Of a DNA stretch of 64,000 nucleotides, positions 40,439 through 50,256 are shown in pieces; position 1 is the first letter of the stretch, and every line of letters begins with the position of its first letter. The stretch lies in assembly GCA_963711635.1 (NCBI GenBank), contig CAVQEZ010000004.1:248001-312000 (forward strand), read 5' to 3'. The notes below the pieces were generated by a model. The model was not told the DNA's origin, ran no database searches, and was given only the letters and a program-made list of their open reading frames with translations. The position numbers and the translations under genes are program-made. The DNA comes from CADEED01 sp963711635 (GTDB lineage Bacteria; Pseudomonadota; Gammaproteobacteria; Steroidobacterales; Steroidobacteraceae).

Positions 40439-41502
40439 GTTGCCGCCTCGATGTCCTGGCGATCCTGCTGGCCTGCGCGCCACTGATCGCGGCCAACGCC
40501 CGGGCCGCCGACGCATCCGGCTGCACCGGCACCGAAAAGAATCGCGCGGTGCACGAGCACCGCTATGTCCGCATCGGCGGCATCGAACAATGGGTCACGA
40601 TCGACGGTGCGGATTGCGCCAATCCCGTCATCCTGTTCGTGCACGGGGGACCGGGAAATCCGCTGTCACCCTATCTCGATCAGCTGTACGGCGCGTGGCA
40701 GGACACATTCACGCTGGCCACCTGGGATCAGCGATTGTCCGGCCGGACTTACGCGCGCAACGAGCCCGTCGCCGAGCTGAGCGAGGAACGCCTCGCCGCC
40801 GTGCAGCTAACTATTGACGCACTGGTGGCGGACGGGCTCCAGGTCGCGGAGCACCTGCGAGAGCGGCTGGGGAAGCGCAAGCTCATTCTCATGGGCACCT
40901 CCTGGGGTTCGGTGCTCGGGGTGCACATGGCGCACCAGCGACCGCGGTTGTTCCAGGCCTATGTCGGCGTCTCGCAGCTCGTGAATGCGCGCGACAATCT
41001 CGCGGCCAGCCATGCCGCGACCTTGGCCATGGCGAGGCGCCGGAACGACGCCGCACACATCGCCACGCTCGAGGAGATCGGCGCGCCGCCCTGGAAGAAT
41101 CCGCGCAACTTCGGGCGCATGCGCCGCATCATTCGCGCCTACGAGGCCGACACCACGACGCCCGGACCGGCGCTGCAGGTGGCGGCCGAGTACGCCTCGG
41201 ATGCGGACCGTGCGGCCTATGAGGCCGGCGAAGAACTGTCGTTCATCAAATATGTCGGCCTCGCTGGCGACGGGATGGCCATGAAGGTCGATCTACCGGC
41301 GCTGGGAACGAAGTACCGCCTGCCGATGTACTTCGTACAGGGCGAGGACGATCTGCTCACGCTGCCCTCCGTTACGCGCGGCTTCTACGATTCGCTGCGC
41401 GCACCCCGCAAGCAGCTGGTGATGGTGCCGGATGCCGGCCACGACCCGAATTTCGCGATGATAGACGCGCAGTTTCGTCTTCTGAAAGACGAGGTCCTGT
41501 AG
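40435..41502 (+). CDS. Exported alpha/beta hydrolase, proline-iminopeptidase-like
   Basis: An intact 355-residue hydrolase with a signal peptide (VLAILLACAPLIAANARA). The motif PVILFVHGGPGNPLSPYLDQ (HGGPG at residues 70-74) is typical of prolyl iminopeptidases and relatives. The WDQRxSG motif reads TWDQRLSGRT. The nucleophile elbow is LMGTSWGSVLG with Ser156, and the histidine is in VPDAGHDPNF near the end. It may release N-terminal proline or other residues from periplasmic peptides. GTG at 40435 overlaps the previous stop. The pairing with a PPIase suggests envelope protein turnover, as inference. Confidence 0.82.
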   Translation: MSCRLDVLAILLACAPLIAANARAADASGCTGTEKNRAVHEHRYVRIGGIEQWVTIDGADCANPVILFVHGGPGNPLSPYLDQLYGAWQDTFTLATWDQRLSGRTYARNEPVAELSEERLAAVQLTIDALVADGLQVAEHLRERLGKRKLILMGTSWGSVLGVHMAHQRPRLFQAYVGVSQLVNARDNLAASHAATLAMARRRNDAAHIATLEEIGAPPWKNPRNFGRMRRIIRAYEADTTTPGPALQVAAEYASDADRAAYEAGEELSFIKYVGLAGDGMAMKVDLPALGTKYRLPMYFVQGEDDLLTLPSVTRGFYDSLRAPRKQLVMVPDAGHDPNFAMIDAQFRLLKDEVL

Positions 41503-41515
41503 AATCCGCGCCCTT

Positions 41516-42238
41516 ATGGGACGCATCTTCGAAGTTCGCAAGCACACGATGTTCGCGCGCTGGGACCGCATGGCGAAGCAGTTCGCGCGCATCGCCAAAG
41601 ACATCAACATGGCCGTCAAGGCCGGTGGATCCGATCCGAGCTCGAATCCGGCGTTGCGTCGCGCGGTGCAGAACAGCCGCAACCTCAACATGCCCAAGGA
41701 CAAGGTCGAGGCAGCCATCAAGCGCGCGGCCGGCAAGGACGCCACCGCATACGAGCAGATCATCTACGAGGGCTACGCGCCGCACGGCGTGGCCGTCATC
41801 GTCGAAGCGGCCACCGACAACCCGACTCGCACCGTCGCGCAGGTGCGCGCCATCTTCTCCAAGGGCGGCGGCAATCTCGGTACCGCCGGCAGCGTGGCGT
41901 TCCAGTTCCGCAAGATGGGCGTGTTCCGCCTCAAGCCCGACGGCATCGATCACGACGATCTCGAGCTCTATCTGATCGATCACGGCCTCGACGAGATGGG
42001 CGACAGTACCGGCGAGAAGGGCGAACCGCAGATCGTGGCTCGTTGCCCGTTCGCGGATTTTGGCCACATGCAGGAGGCGCTCGAAAAGCGCGGCATCCAC
42101 CCGGTCTCCGCGACGCATGAATACATCAGCACCACGCCGATCGAACTACCCGAGGCGCAGGCCACCGAAGTGCTGCAGTTGATCGATGCGCTCGAGCAGA
42201 ACGACGACGTGCAGAACGTCTACCACTCCCTGGTCTGA
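41516..42238 (+). CDS. YebC/PmpR-family protein
   Basis: An intact 240-residue protein of the YebC family. The N-terminus, MGRIFEVRKHTMFARWDRMA, differs from classical YebC (MAGHSKW) and resembles the other branch of the family. It continues KQFARIAKDINMAVKAGGSD, QNSRNLNMPKDKVEAAIKRA, YEGYAPHGVAVIVEAATDNP and FSKGGGNLGTAGSVAFQF. Members are DNA-binding regulators or translation factors acting on proline stretches; which applies here cannot be told. ATG 41516 is 13 bases after the hydrolase gene stop. Confidence 0.9.
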   Translation: MGRIFEVRKHTMFARWDRMAKQFARIAKDINMAVKAGGSDPSSNPALRRAVQNSRNLNMPKDKVEAAIKRAAGKDATAYEQIIYEGYAPHGVAVIVEAATDNPTRTVAQVRAIFSKGGGNLGTAGSVAFQFRKMGVFRLKPDGIDHDDLELYLIDHGLDEMGDSTGEKGEPQIVARCPFADFGHMQEALEKRGIHPVSATHEYISTTPIELPEAQATEVLQLIDALEQNDDVQNVYHSLV

Positions 42239-42240
42239 AC

Positions 42241-42803
42241 ATGGACGCCATCGAAGCTCTGACCACGCGCAGCAGTGCCAAGGCTTTCGGCGACATGGTG
42301 CCGACCCGTGACCACATCGACACCATCCTGCGTGCCGCGGTGCGCGCGCCCGACCACGGACGCCTGCGGCCCTGGCGCTTCATGCTCATCGAGGGCGAGC
42401 AACGCGCGAGATTCGGCGACATGCTGGCGGCCTCGGCGCTGCGCCGCACGCCGGCGCTGTCGGCCGGCGACCTGCAACGCGAGCGCGACAAGGCCAGGCG
42501 TGCGCCGCTGATCATCCTGGTCGCCTGTCGCATCGTGCCGGGCACCAAGGTGCCGGTCATCGAGCAGATCCTGGCGGCCGGTGCCGCCGCGCAGAACATC
42601 CTGCTGGGCCTGCACAATTCGGCTACGCCGCCGCGTGGAAGACCGGCGATGCGGCCTACGATCCGGAAGTGAAGAAGGCGCTGGGCCTCAACGCGGACGA
42701 TCACATCGTGGGATTCATCTACGCCGGTGGCGGGCTGGGCGCGCTGTTCGCGCCGGGCAAGCCGGCGGTACTCGAAGACGCGATGCTGGAATTTCCGGCC
42801 TAA
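42241..42803 (+). CDS. NAD(P)H nitroreductase-like flavoprotein (YdjA type)
   Basis: A small FMN protein of about 187 residues. It begins MDAIEALTTRSSAKAFGD with the cofactor-contact arginine and serines, then AAVRAPDHGRLRPWRFMLIE and PLIILVACRIVPGTKVPVIE. After one shift near 42622 it ends GFIYAGGGLGALFAPGKP and FPA, with TAA at 42801-42803. A single-domain YdjA-like form is consistent with the length. It would reduce nitro groups, quinones or other compounds. It starts three bases after the yebC-like stop, so both are probably cotranscribed. Confidence 0.83.
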
Positions 42804-42808
42804 CTCCG

Positions 42809-43243
42809 CTAACGCCGCGCGAACCACTGGCGCCCGGGTACGAACACCAGGTACACCGCGATGACGTCCAGCAGCAGCTCGATCATGCCGAGCACCGTGA
42901 CGAAGGGTGCACGTGCGAATTCCGCACCGATCACCGGCGCAAAACCCACCACGGCGAGCAGGGTCAGCACCAGCGCCACGATGCGCGCCCAGTTGCGGCC
43001 CCGCCAGATCATGATGTTGATCAGCACGGAAATGCCGACGAACAGCACGTCGACGATCAGGCCGAATCTGGCCGAATCATGGCTAGTCAGGTTTTTCCAG
43101 TCGAGCAACGACTCCAGCAGTCCGAGCGCAACCTCGGTCCAGAGCAGCGCCACGGCGATGACGACCACGCGCGGTCGCTCCATGGGCGCTGGCGGCGTAT
43201 CGGTGACGGCGGACCTGGGCGCGGAATAAGGGTTATGCGTCAT
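42809..43243 (-). CDS. Four-helix membrane protein with NPY N-terminus, paralogue B
   Basis: An intact 144-residue protein starting MTHNPYSAPRSAVTDTPPAP. It has four membrane segments, around VVIAVALLWTEVALGLLESL, LIVDVLFVGISVLINIMIW, RIVALVLTLLAVVGFAPVIG and MIELLLDVIAVYLVFVPGRQ, ending WFARR. It matches paralogue A at 14024-14494 in layout and several residues. Its ATG overlaps the carboxylase stop as ATGA, so it is translated as the last gene of the liu operon. Function unknown; it may have joined the operon by chance. Confidence 0.7.
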   Translation of the reverse strand: MTHNPYSAPRSAVTDTPPAPMERPRVVVIAVALLWTEVALGLLESLLDWKNLTSHDSARFGLIVDVLFVGISVLINIMIWRGRNWARIVALVLTLLAVVGFAPVIGAEFARAPFVTVLGMIELLLDVIAVYLVFVPGRQWFARR

Positions 43244-45171
43244 TTTTGTCGAACGGAGAATACCAGCAGTTCGGCGCCCTCCTTCACCTGCTCGCCCACG
43301 CTGCAAAGCAGTTTGTCGACCGTGCCATCCGCCGGCGCCGTGATGGTGTGCTCCATCTTCATGGCTTCCATGATCAGCAGCGGCATGCCGCGCACGACGA
43401 GCTCACCCGGCTTGACCAGCACCGCCAGCACCCGGCCCGGCATGGGCGCCGTGAGGCCGCCATGCGCCTCGGCGGCCTGCTCCGGCGGTAGATAGGGATC
43501 GGCAACCTTGAATTGCCAGTGGGTACCCTCGAAGAACACGTGCAGCACATCGCCGTGGGCCACCACGCGGCCGGCAGCGGCAGGCACGACGATGCCGTCG
43601 AGCTCGACGTCCGCACCCGTGTCGCCGAAGCGAAGTGTCACGACCTTTTCCCATTCGCCAGAACGCAGCGTGATGGCGCGCGCGGCGCGGCTGCCGAGCC
43701 GCCAGCCGCTGCGCGCCTCCCAGGGTGAACTCGAAGCCTCGCCAACTGGCATCACGGCGCCTGCCGCCGCGGCCCAGATGGCCGCGGGCGGAGAAACCGC
43801 GGACGGCAACAGGTGCGCGCGTTCGCGTTCGATCAGCGCGGTGTCGAGATGCGCCGAGGTAAATGAGGCGGTACTGGTGAGGCGATGCAGGAATTCGACG
43901 TTGGTGTGCACGCCCACCACCTGGTACTGCGCCAGCGCCGCCCGCAGGCGCGCGATGGCCTGGTCGCGCGTACCGCCATGCGCAACCAGCTTGGCGATCA
44001 TCGGGTCGTAGTAAGGCGTGATTTCGTCGCCCTCGCGCACGCCGGTGTCGATGCGCAGCTCACCCGAAGTCGCGGGCGTTGCCAGGTGCACGAGCTTGCC
44101 GATGGAGGGCAGGAACTCGCGCGCCGGATCCTCCGCGTAGATGCGCGCCTCGATGGCATGGCCGTGAATGGCCAGCTCGGCCTGGCGCAGCGGCAAGGGC
44201 TCGCCCGCCGCGACCCGCAATTGCCACTCCACCAGATCGAGCCCGGTGATCATCTCGGTCACCGGATGCTCCACCTGCAAGCGCGTGTTCATCTCCATGA
44301 AATAGAACGCGCCATCCGGGGCGGCGATGAACTCCACGGTACCGGCGCCGGTGTAATTCACGGCACGCGCGGCGGCCACCGCCGCCTCGCCCATCTGCCG
44401 GCGGCGCTCGGCCGTCATGCCGGGCGCCGGCGCTTCCTCGATGACCTTCTGGTGGCGCCTCTGCACCGAGCAGTCGCGCTCGAATAGATAGACGACGTTG
44501 CCCTGCGTATCGCCGAACACCTGGACTTCGATGTGCCTGGCCGGCTCCACGTATTTCTCGACCAGCACGCGGTCGTCGTTGAAGCTGGCGGCCGCTTCGC
44601 GCTGGCAACTGGCCAGCGCGGCCGTGAACTCTCCGGCAGCGGTCGACGCGCCGCATTCCCTTGCCGCCGCCGCCCGACACGGCCTTGATGAGCACGGGAA
44701 AGCCGATGCGCCGCGCCTCGCTCGAGCAGATAGTCGGCTTCCTGGCGCTCGCCGTGATAGCCGGGTGTCAGGGGCACGCCGGCGCGCTCCATCAGCGCCT
44801 TGGCGGCGGACTTGGAACCCATGGCGGCGATGGCCTCGGGCGACGGACCGACGAAGGTCACGCCCGCGCGCCCGCAGTCAGCGGCGAACTGCGCATTCTC
44901 GGAGAGAAAACCATAACCGGGATGGATGGCGTCGCTGCCGGTGCGGCGCGCGGCTTCGAGGATCACGTCGGCGCGCAGGTAACTTTCCTGCGGCCGCGGT
45001 CCGCCGATGTGCACGGCCTCGTCGCAGGCCGCGACATGCGCCGCATGCGCGTCGGCATCGGAGTACACCGCCACCGTGCGAATGCCCATGCTGCGCGCCG
45101 TGCGCGCGATGCGAACAGGCGATCTCGCCGCGATTCGCAATGAGCAACTTCGCGGGCAGCTTCGCGGACAT
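43240..45171 (-). CDS. liuD: Methylcrotonoyl-CoA carboxylase biotin-carrying alpha subunit (LiuD type)
   Basis: The biotin carboxylase/carrier subunit of an acyl-CoA carboxylase. Joined frames give MSAKLPAKLLIANRGEIAC, AVYSDADAHAAHVAACDEAV, DAIHPGYGFLSENAQFA, FERDCSVQRRHQKVIEEAPA and MEMNTRLQVEHPVTEMITGL. The biotin site is LLIMEAMKMEHTITAP near the C-terminus. Breaks are near 44655, 44720 and 45112. In leucine breakdown it works with the LiuB subunit to carboxylate 3-methylcrotonyl-CoA; geranyl-CoA carboxylase is an alternative, but the hydratase and isovaleryl-CoA dehydrogenase nearby favour leucine. Its ATG follows the liuC stop directly. Confidence 0.9.
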
Positions 45172-45980
45172 CTATTTCTTCGGCACCCAGGCCGGCGCGC
45201 GCTTCTCGAGGAAGGCCGCAATGCCCTCGCGTCCCTCGGGCGACACGCGTGCATCGGCGATGCACTTGGCGGTGGCCGCCAGCAGCACGTCGTCGATGGG
45301 CGCCTCGACCACATCGGCCAGCAGGCGCTTGGTCGCGGCCAGCGCCGCGGGACTGGACGAGAGCAGCACGGTGGCCTGCCGCTCGACTTCGAAGTCGAGA
45401 CCGTTGGATTTGGTGACTTCGTGCACCAGGCCCAGCGATTTTGCCTGCGCGGCCGAGAATTTCTCCGCGGTCAGCATGTAGCGCGCGGCCTGGCGCGCAC
45501 CCATGGCGCGCACCAGGTGCGGCGATATCGTGGCGGCGACGATGCCCAGCCGCACTTCGGACAGACCGAAATTCACGGCATCCGTCGCGATGACGATGTC
45601 GCAGGCGGCCGCGAGCCCCACGCCGCCACCGTAGGCATCGCCCTGCACGCGCGCGATCACCGGTCGCGAGCACGAATGCACGGCGTGGAACATGCGCGCC
45701 ACCTTGAGCGCATCGGCGTGGTTTTCCGCGTGGCCCTTTCCGAATCAACAAGGGTCGCGATGGTGCGCATCCAGTTGAGATCCGCGCCGGCGCAGAAGAC
45801 CTGGCCGCGCGCCGCGACCACGACCACGCGGGTCTCGGCGGACGCTTCCACGTCGGCGAAGGCCGTGGAGATCTCGGCGATCAGCACGTCGTTGAAGGCG
45901 TTGCGGACTTCGGGGCGATTGAGCCACAGCCAGCGCACCGCGCCGCGCTGCTCGATCTCGATGTGCCGGTAGTCGGTCAT
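45172..45980 (-). CDS. liuC: Methylglutaconyl-CoA hydratase (enoyl-CoA hydratase family, LiuC type)
   Basis: A crotonase-fold enzyme of about 268 residues. It begins MTDYRHIEIEQRGAVRWLWL with NRPEVRNAFNDVLIAEIST, then AARGQVFCAGADLNWM, the oxyanion loop. After a shift near 45735 it continues ARMFHAVHSCSRPVIARVQG and DAYGGGVGLAAACDIVIATD, then FGLSEVRLGIVAATISPHLV with the catalytic acid. In this operon the expected step is hydration of 3-methylglutaconyl-CoA to HMG-CoA. The ATG overlaps the liuB stop by one base (TAATG). HMG-CoA lyase is not seen in the window. Confidence 0.88.
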
Positions 45981-47591
45981 TACATGCGGAACACGCCGAA
46001 GCGCGTCTCCGGAACCGGTTGTCGCAGGCTCAACGCCAGCCCAAGCGCCAGGCACTGGCGCGTGTCCCGGGGATCGATGACACCGTCGTCCCAGAGCCGC
46101 GCCGTGGCGTAGTAAGGATTGCCCTGCGTTTCGTATTGCTCGCGGATCGGCGCCTTGAAGGCGGCCTCTTCGTCCGCGCTCCAGCTGCCGCCCTTGGCCT
46201 CGATGGCATCGCGCCTGACGGTCGCCAGCACATTGGCGGCCTGCTCGCCGCCCATGACGCTGATGCGCGAATTCGGCCAGGCCCAGAGGAATCGCGGTGC
46301 ATACGCGCGCCCGCACATGCCGTAGTTGCCGGCACCGAAACTTCCACCCACGATGACGGTGAACTTCGGTACGCGCGCGCAGGCCACGGCCGTGACCATC
46401 TTCGCGCCGTGCCGGGCGATGCCCTCGTTCTCGTATTTCTTGCCGACCATGAACCCGGTGATGTTCTGCAGGAACACCAGCGGCACGCGCCGCTGGCAGC
46501 AAAGCTCGATGAAGTGTGCGCCCTTTTGCGCGGACTCGGAAAACAGAATGCCGTTGTTGGCCAGGATGCCCACCGGCATGCCGTGGATGCGCGCGAAGCC
46601 GGTGATCAGCGTCGTCCCGAAGCGCGCCTTCCACTCGTCGAAGTCGCTGCCATCGACGATGCGCGCGATGATTTCTCGCGCATCGAAGGGTTTGCGCGTG
46701 TCGGTCGGAATCACGCCGTACAGTTCGTCGGCGGAGAATTTCGGTTCTTCAAATTTGCGCGCCGGGGACGCGACGGCCGAAGCATCTTCCGGCAATCCCG
46801 CGATGATGCGGCGCGCGATACCCAACGCATGGGTGTCGTTCTCGGCCAGGTGATCCACCACACCCGAGGTTTTGGCATGCACTTCGCCGCCGCCCAGGTC
46901 CTCGCTCGACACCACCTCGCCGGTCGCGGCCTTCACCAGCGGCGGACCGCCGAGAAAAATCGTGCCCTGGTTGCGCACGATGATGGATTCGTCGCTCATG
47001 GCCGGTACATAGGCGCCGCCGGCGGTGCAGGACCCCATGACCACCGCGATCTGCGGGATGGCCAGCGCCGACATGTTGGCCTGGTTGAAGAAGATGCGCC
47101 CGAAGTGCTCCTGGTCGGGAAACACCTCGTCCTGGCTGGGCAGGTGCGCGCCACCCGAATCCACCAGGTACACGCAGGGCAAGCGGTTTTCCTCGGCGAT
47201 GCGCTGCGCGCGCAGATGCTTCTTCACCGTGACCGGATAGTAGGTGCCGCCCTTGACCGTCGGGTCGTTGCAGACCACCAGGCATTCGCGCCCGGCGATG
47301 CGCCCGATGCCGCTGATGATGCCCGCGCCCGGCGATTCGTCGCCGTACATGCCGAAGGCAGCCAGCGGCGACAGCTCGAGGAAGGGCGTTCCCGGGTCCA
47401 GCAGCATCTCCACGCGATCGCGGGGCAGCAATTTCCCGCGTGCCACGTGCTTGGCGCGGGCCGCCTCGCCTCCGCCGGCGGCGGCGCGGGCCTGCCGGGC
47501 GTGCAGTTCCGCGACCAGCGCGCGCATGGCGTGCGCATTGGCCGCGAATTCGGCGCTTTTCCTATCGACTTTGGAAATCAGCATGGGCATG
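45980..47591 (-). CDS. liuB: Methylcrotonoyl-CoA carboxylase carboxyltransferase beta subunit (LiuB type)
   Basis: An intact subunit of 536 residues that transfers CO2 from biotin to 3-methylcrotonyl-CoA. Diagnostic blocks are HVARGKLLPRDRVEMLLDPG, GAGIISGIGRIAGRECLVVC, DPTVKGGTYYPVTVKKHLRA, LVDSGGAHLPSQDEVFPDQE, MGSCTAGGAYVPAMSDESII and, near the end, GGSFGAGNYGMCGRAYAPRF. The start is ATG 47591 or ATG 47585. It heads the minus-strand liuB-liuC-liuD operon and faces liuA across 57 bases containing a palindrome. The length is normal. Confidence 0.93.
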
Positions 47592-47592
47592 A

Positions 47593-47605
47593 TTGTCGGA
47601 CAATA
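47593..47605. promoter_or_regulatory. Candidate GntR/FadR-type operator between liuB and liuA
   Basis: ATTGTCGGACAAT is a perfect odd palindrome and fits the TnGTnnnACnA pattern of FadR-subfamily GntR operators. A weaker similar site (TAGTACAACCG) follows at 47605-47615. The palindrome abuts the liuB start and lies in the only gap between the divergent liu genes. The GntR gene at 48818 is the natural candidate binder. Confidence 0.6.
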
Positions 47606-47648
47606 GTACAACCGTACATTTAAAGGCAAGCGACAGGAGCCCAAGAAA

Positions 47649-48821
47649 ATGAGCGTAGTCGATCGGTGCGACTTCGATTTCGGCCTGGGCGAAGAGCTCG
47701 ACGAAGTGCGCGCGCAGGTGCGGCGCTTCGCGCGCGAGCGCATCGCGCCGCGTGCCGAGGAAATCGACCGCAGCAACGAATTCCCGCGCGACCTGTGGCC
47801 CGAGCTGGGCGACGCGGGTTTGTTAGGCATCACCGTTCCGGAACGCTGGGGCGGCGCCAGCCTCGGGTACCTCGCCCACATCATCGTCATGGAGGAGATT
47901 TCGCGCGCCTCCGGCTCGGTGGGCCTCTCGTATGGCGCGCATTCGAACCTGTGCATGAACCAGATCGTGCTCAACGGCAGCGACGCGCAGCGCGATCGTT
48001 ACCTGCCGAAGCTGGTTTCCGGCGAGCACGTGGGCGCGCTGGCCATGAGCGAGCCCGGCGCGGGCTCGGACGTGGTGGGCATGCAGCTGCGCGCCGAGAA
48101 GCGCGCCGAGGGCTATGCCCTCACCGGCCGCAAGATGTGGATCACCAACGGTCCGGATGCCGACGTGGTGGTGGTGTACGCCAAGACCGACCCGGCCGCC
48201 GGAGCGCGCGGTATCACCGCCTTCATCGTCGAGAAGGGCAGCAAGGGATTCTGGAGCGCGCAGAAGCTCGACAAGCTCGGCATGCGCGGCTCGTCCACCA
48301 GCGAGCTGGTGTTCGAGAACTGCGTGGTTCCCGAAGAGAACATGCTCGGCAAGCTCAACGGCGGCGTGGGCGTGTTGATGCGCGGCCTCGACTACGAACG
48401 CGCCGTGCTGGGCGGCGGACCGCTGGGCCTCATGGCCGCGGCGCTGGACCTGGTGCTGCCCTACATCCACGAACGCAAGCAGTTCGGGCAGACCATCGGC
48501 AGCTTCGGCGTCATGCAGGCCAAGGTGGCCGACATGTATGCCAGTCTCAATGCGGCGCGTGCCTACTCCTATGCCATCGGCCGCGCCTGCGATGCCGGCC
48601 GTTGCTCGCGGCAGGATGCCGCCGCCGCCATTCTCTTCGGCGCCGATCGCGCCACGCAGATGTGCCTGGAAGCCATCCAGGCCCTGGGCGGCAATGGCTA
48701 TATCAACGATTACGCCGCCGGACGGCTGATGCGCGACGCCAAGCTCTACGAGATCGGTGCCGGCACGCAGGAGATCCGCCGCATGCTGATCGGACGCGAG
48801 CTGTACGAGTTGACGGCATGA
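47649..48821 (+). CDS. liuA: Isovaleryl-CoA dehydrogenase (LiuA)
   Basis: An intact 390-residue FAD acyl-CoA dehydrogenase. It shows RFARERIAPRAEEIDRSNEF, LGYLAHIIVMEEISRASGSV and GLSYGAHSNLCMNQIVLNG, a stretch typical of isovaleryl-CoA dehydrogenase, then LAMSEPGAGSDVVGMQLRAE, RKMWITNGPDADVVVVYAKT, and the C-terminal IQALGGNGYINDYAAGRLMR with LYEIGAGTQEIRRMLIGREL. The enzyme oxidises isovaleryl-CoA to 3-methylcrotonyl-CoA, the substrate of the LiuB/LiuD carboxylase across the gap. Its stop overlaps the regulator start (ATGA). Confidence 0.94.
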   Translation: MSVVDRCDFDFGLGEELDEVRAQVRRFARERIAPRAEEIDRSNEFPRDLWPELGDAGLLGITVPERWGGASLGYLAHIIVMEEISRASGSVGLSYGAHSNLCMNQIVLNGSDAQRDRYLPKLVSGEHVGALAMSEPGAGSDVVGMQLRAEKRAEGYALTGRKMWITNGPDADVVVVYAKTDPAAGARGITAFIVEKGSKGFWSAQKLDKLGMRGSSTSELVFENCVVPEENMLGKLNGGVGVLMRGLDYERAVLGGGPLGLMAAALDLVLPYIHERKQFGQTIGSFGVMQAKVADMYASLNAARAYSYAIGRACDAGRCSRQDAAAAILFGADRATQMCLEAIQALGGNGYINDYAAGRLMRDAKLYEIGAGTQEIRRMLIGRELYELTA

Positions 48822-49589
48822 GTCCACGCGCCGCGGCCAAGCGCCAAACTACCGCGCCGGCGGAGTTCGCGCCCATCCGGGTCGAACCCGCCTATCGCAA
48901 GGTGGCCGCCGCGCTGCTCGAACGCATCACCGATCGCAGCATCAGCGCCGGCGATCGCCTGCCGCCGGAAATCGAACTGGCGCGGCAGTTTGGAGTTCAT
49001 CGCGGCACGGTGCGCGAAGCGCTGCGCGAGCTCGAGACCAACGGCGTACTCAAGCGCGAGCGCGGCTCCAAGCTCATGATGGTCACGCGTCCTGCCCGCG
49101 TCACGGTCGCGGCCGGCGTGTCGCGTGCGCTCGCGCTGCATGACGTCAGTTACCACGACGTCTGGGAAGCACTGACCGCGCTCGAACCGCCGATCGCCGC
49201 GGCCGCGGCGCGCCACCGCGCCGGCCGCGACATCAAGCGCCTCGATGGCATCGTCGCGCGCCTGAACGATGACCTCGATACCGCCGCCACGGTGGAGCAG
49301 ACCGCGGAATTCTTCCGCGCCGTCGGTGAAGCCACCCACAACGGCGTGTTCATGCTGGCGCACGAGCCGCTGGTGCAGCTGCTGGTCCCGCGCCTGCGCG
49401 CCATGATCGACAAGGTTCCGCAGGCCGCGGCGCGCATCGCCGCCGCGCAGAAGCGCGGATCACCGCGGCGGTGAAACTCCAGCGATCCGGCAGCAGGCCG
49501 AAGACTGGATGGCGAAGCACATCCGCGACTTTCGCCGCGGGTTCGAAATCGCCGGGATCGGCCTCGAGCGGCGCGTCGGCACACACTAG
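48818..49589 (+). CDS. GntR-family transcriptional regulator with FCD domain
   Basis: A DNA-binding regulator of the FadR/FCD subfamily. The N-terminal winged helix is seen in AYRKVAAALLERITDRSISA, GDRLPPEIELARQFGVHRGT and VREALRELETNGVLKRERGS. The FCD ligand domain includes YHDVWEALTALEPPIAAAAA, VEQTAEFFRAVGEATHNGVF and, after shifts near 49460 and 49495, HIRDFRRGFEIAGIGLERRV. The stop is TAG at 49587-49589. Coupled to liuA, it likely senses an acyl-CoA or branched-chain acid and controls the divergent liu genes. Known Liu regulators are MerR or TetR proteins, so a GntR type here would be a variation. Confidence 0.85.
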
Positions 49590-49607
49590 CGATACTGCGC
49601 GGGCGCA

Positions 49608-50256
49608 TCACGTTCCCGCTGGAACGTTCTTTTCCTTCCTTGCTTGCTGCATCAGCACTTCGACACCGAGCGAGTAGTTCATGCGCTCGCCCCTGTAGCG
49701 GAACATCGCCGTTCCGCGCGGCAGCTGCTTCCAGTCGCCAGGCGGTTGCGTACAGCCGGGTGCCACGCTGTCGACTGGCCGTGCCATTCGGCTTCACGAA
49801 TCGCAGCGCGCCGTCGTCGAGACTCTCGATGCGAATGCCGCCTTCGTGAACCGCGTGATGGTGGAAGCGGCAGAGTGAGACGAGGTTGGAAGGTTTGGTT
49901 TCGCCGCCGTTGGCCCAGTGTTCGACGTGATGCGCATCGATGTAGCGCGTGTTCGCGCACCCGGGGAACCGGCAGCCCTTGTCACGGGCGTTGAGGACGC
50001 GGCGCAGAGGGGCAGAAATAGTTCTGGTCTTGCGCCCCACGTTGAGCGGGTCGCCATCCTCGTTTTCGATCAAGGCGACGACGCTCGCATCGCAAGCGAG
50101 TCGACGGGCGGTCTCGGCGGCCATGGCAGGCCCTTGTTCGAATTCGCAGCATCCCGCTGCCCGGTCCCTCAACGTCTCCGCGGCCACGTGCACGACAACC
50201 TGATGTCGGTCGGTACCGTGAACTTCCAGGGCTCCCCGGGCCAGAACTCGCACCAT
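49608..50256 (-). pseudogene. 5'-truncated HNH endonuclease (DUF222-type)
   Basis: The C-terminal part of an HNH nuclease of the DUF222 family. The HNH core is complete: KGCRFPGCANTRYIDAHHVE, HWANGGETKPSNLVSLCRFH and HHAVHEGGIRI (about 49830-49990). A one-base shift near 49740 gives a normal end, FRYRGERMNYSLGVEVLMQQ, and TGA at 49608-49610. Upstream, the frame meets a stop just before MVRVLARGALEVHGTDRHQV, and the large N-terminal domain (usually more than 150 residues) is absent from 50257-50512. It therefore looks like a decaying selfish or mobile gene. A separate short protein starting at 50256 is possible but less likely. Confidence 0.75.
49610..49635 (+). terminator. Terminator after the GntR gene
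   Basis: A 7-base-pair stem ACGTTCC / GGAACGT with loop CGCT (49610-49627), followed by TCTTTTCC. It begins 21 bases after the regulator stop. The T-rich tail makes this a likely intrinsic terminator. It overlaps the 3' end of the HNH remnant on the other strand. Confidence 0.65.
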
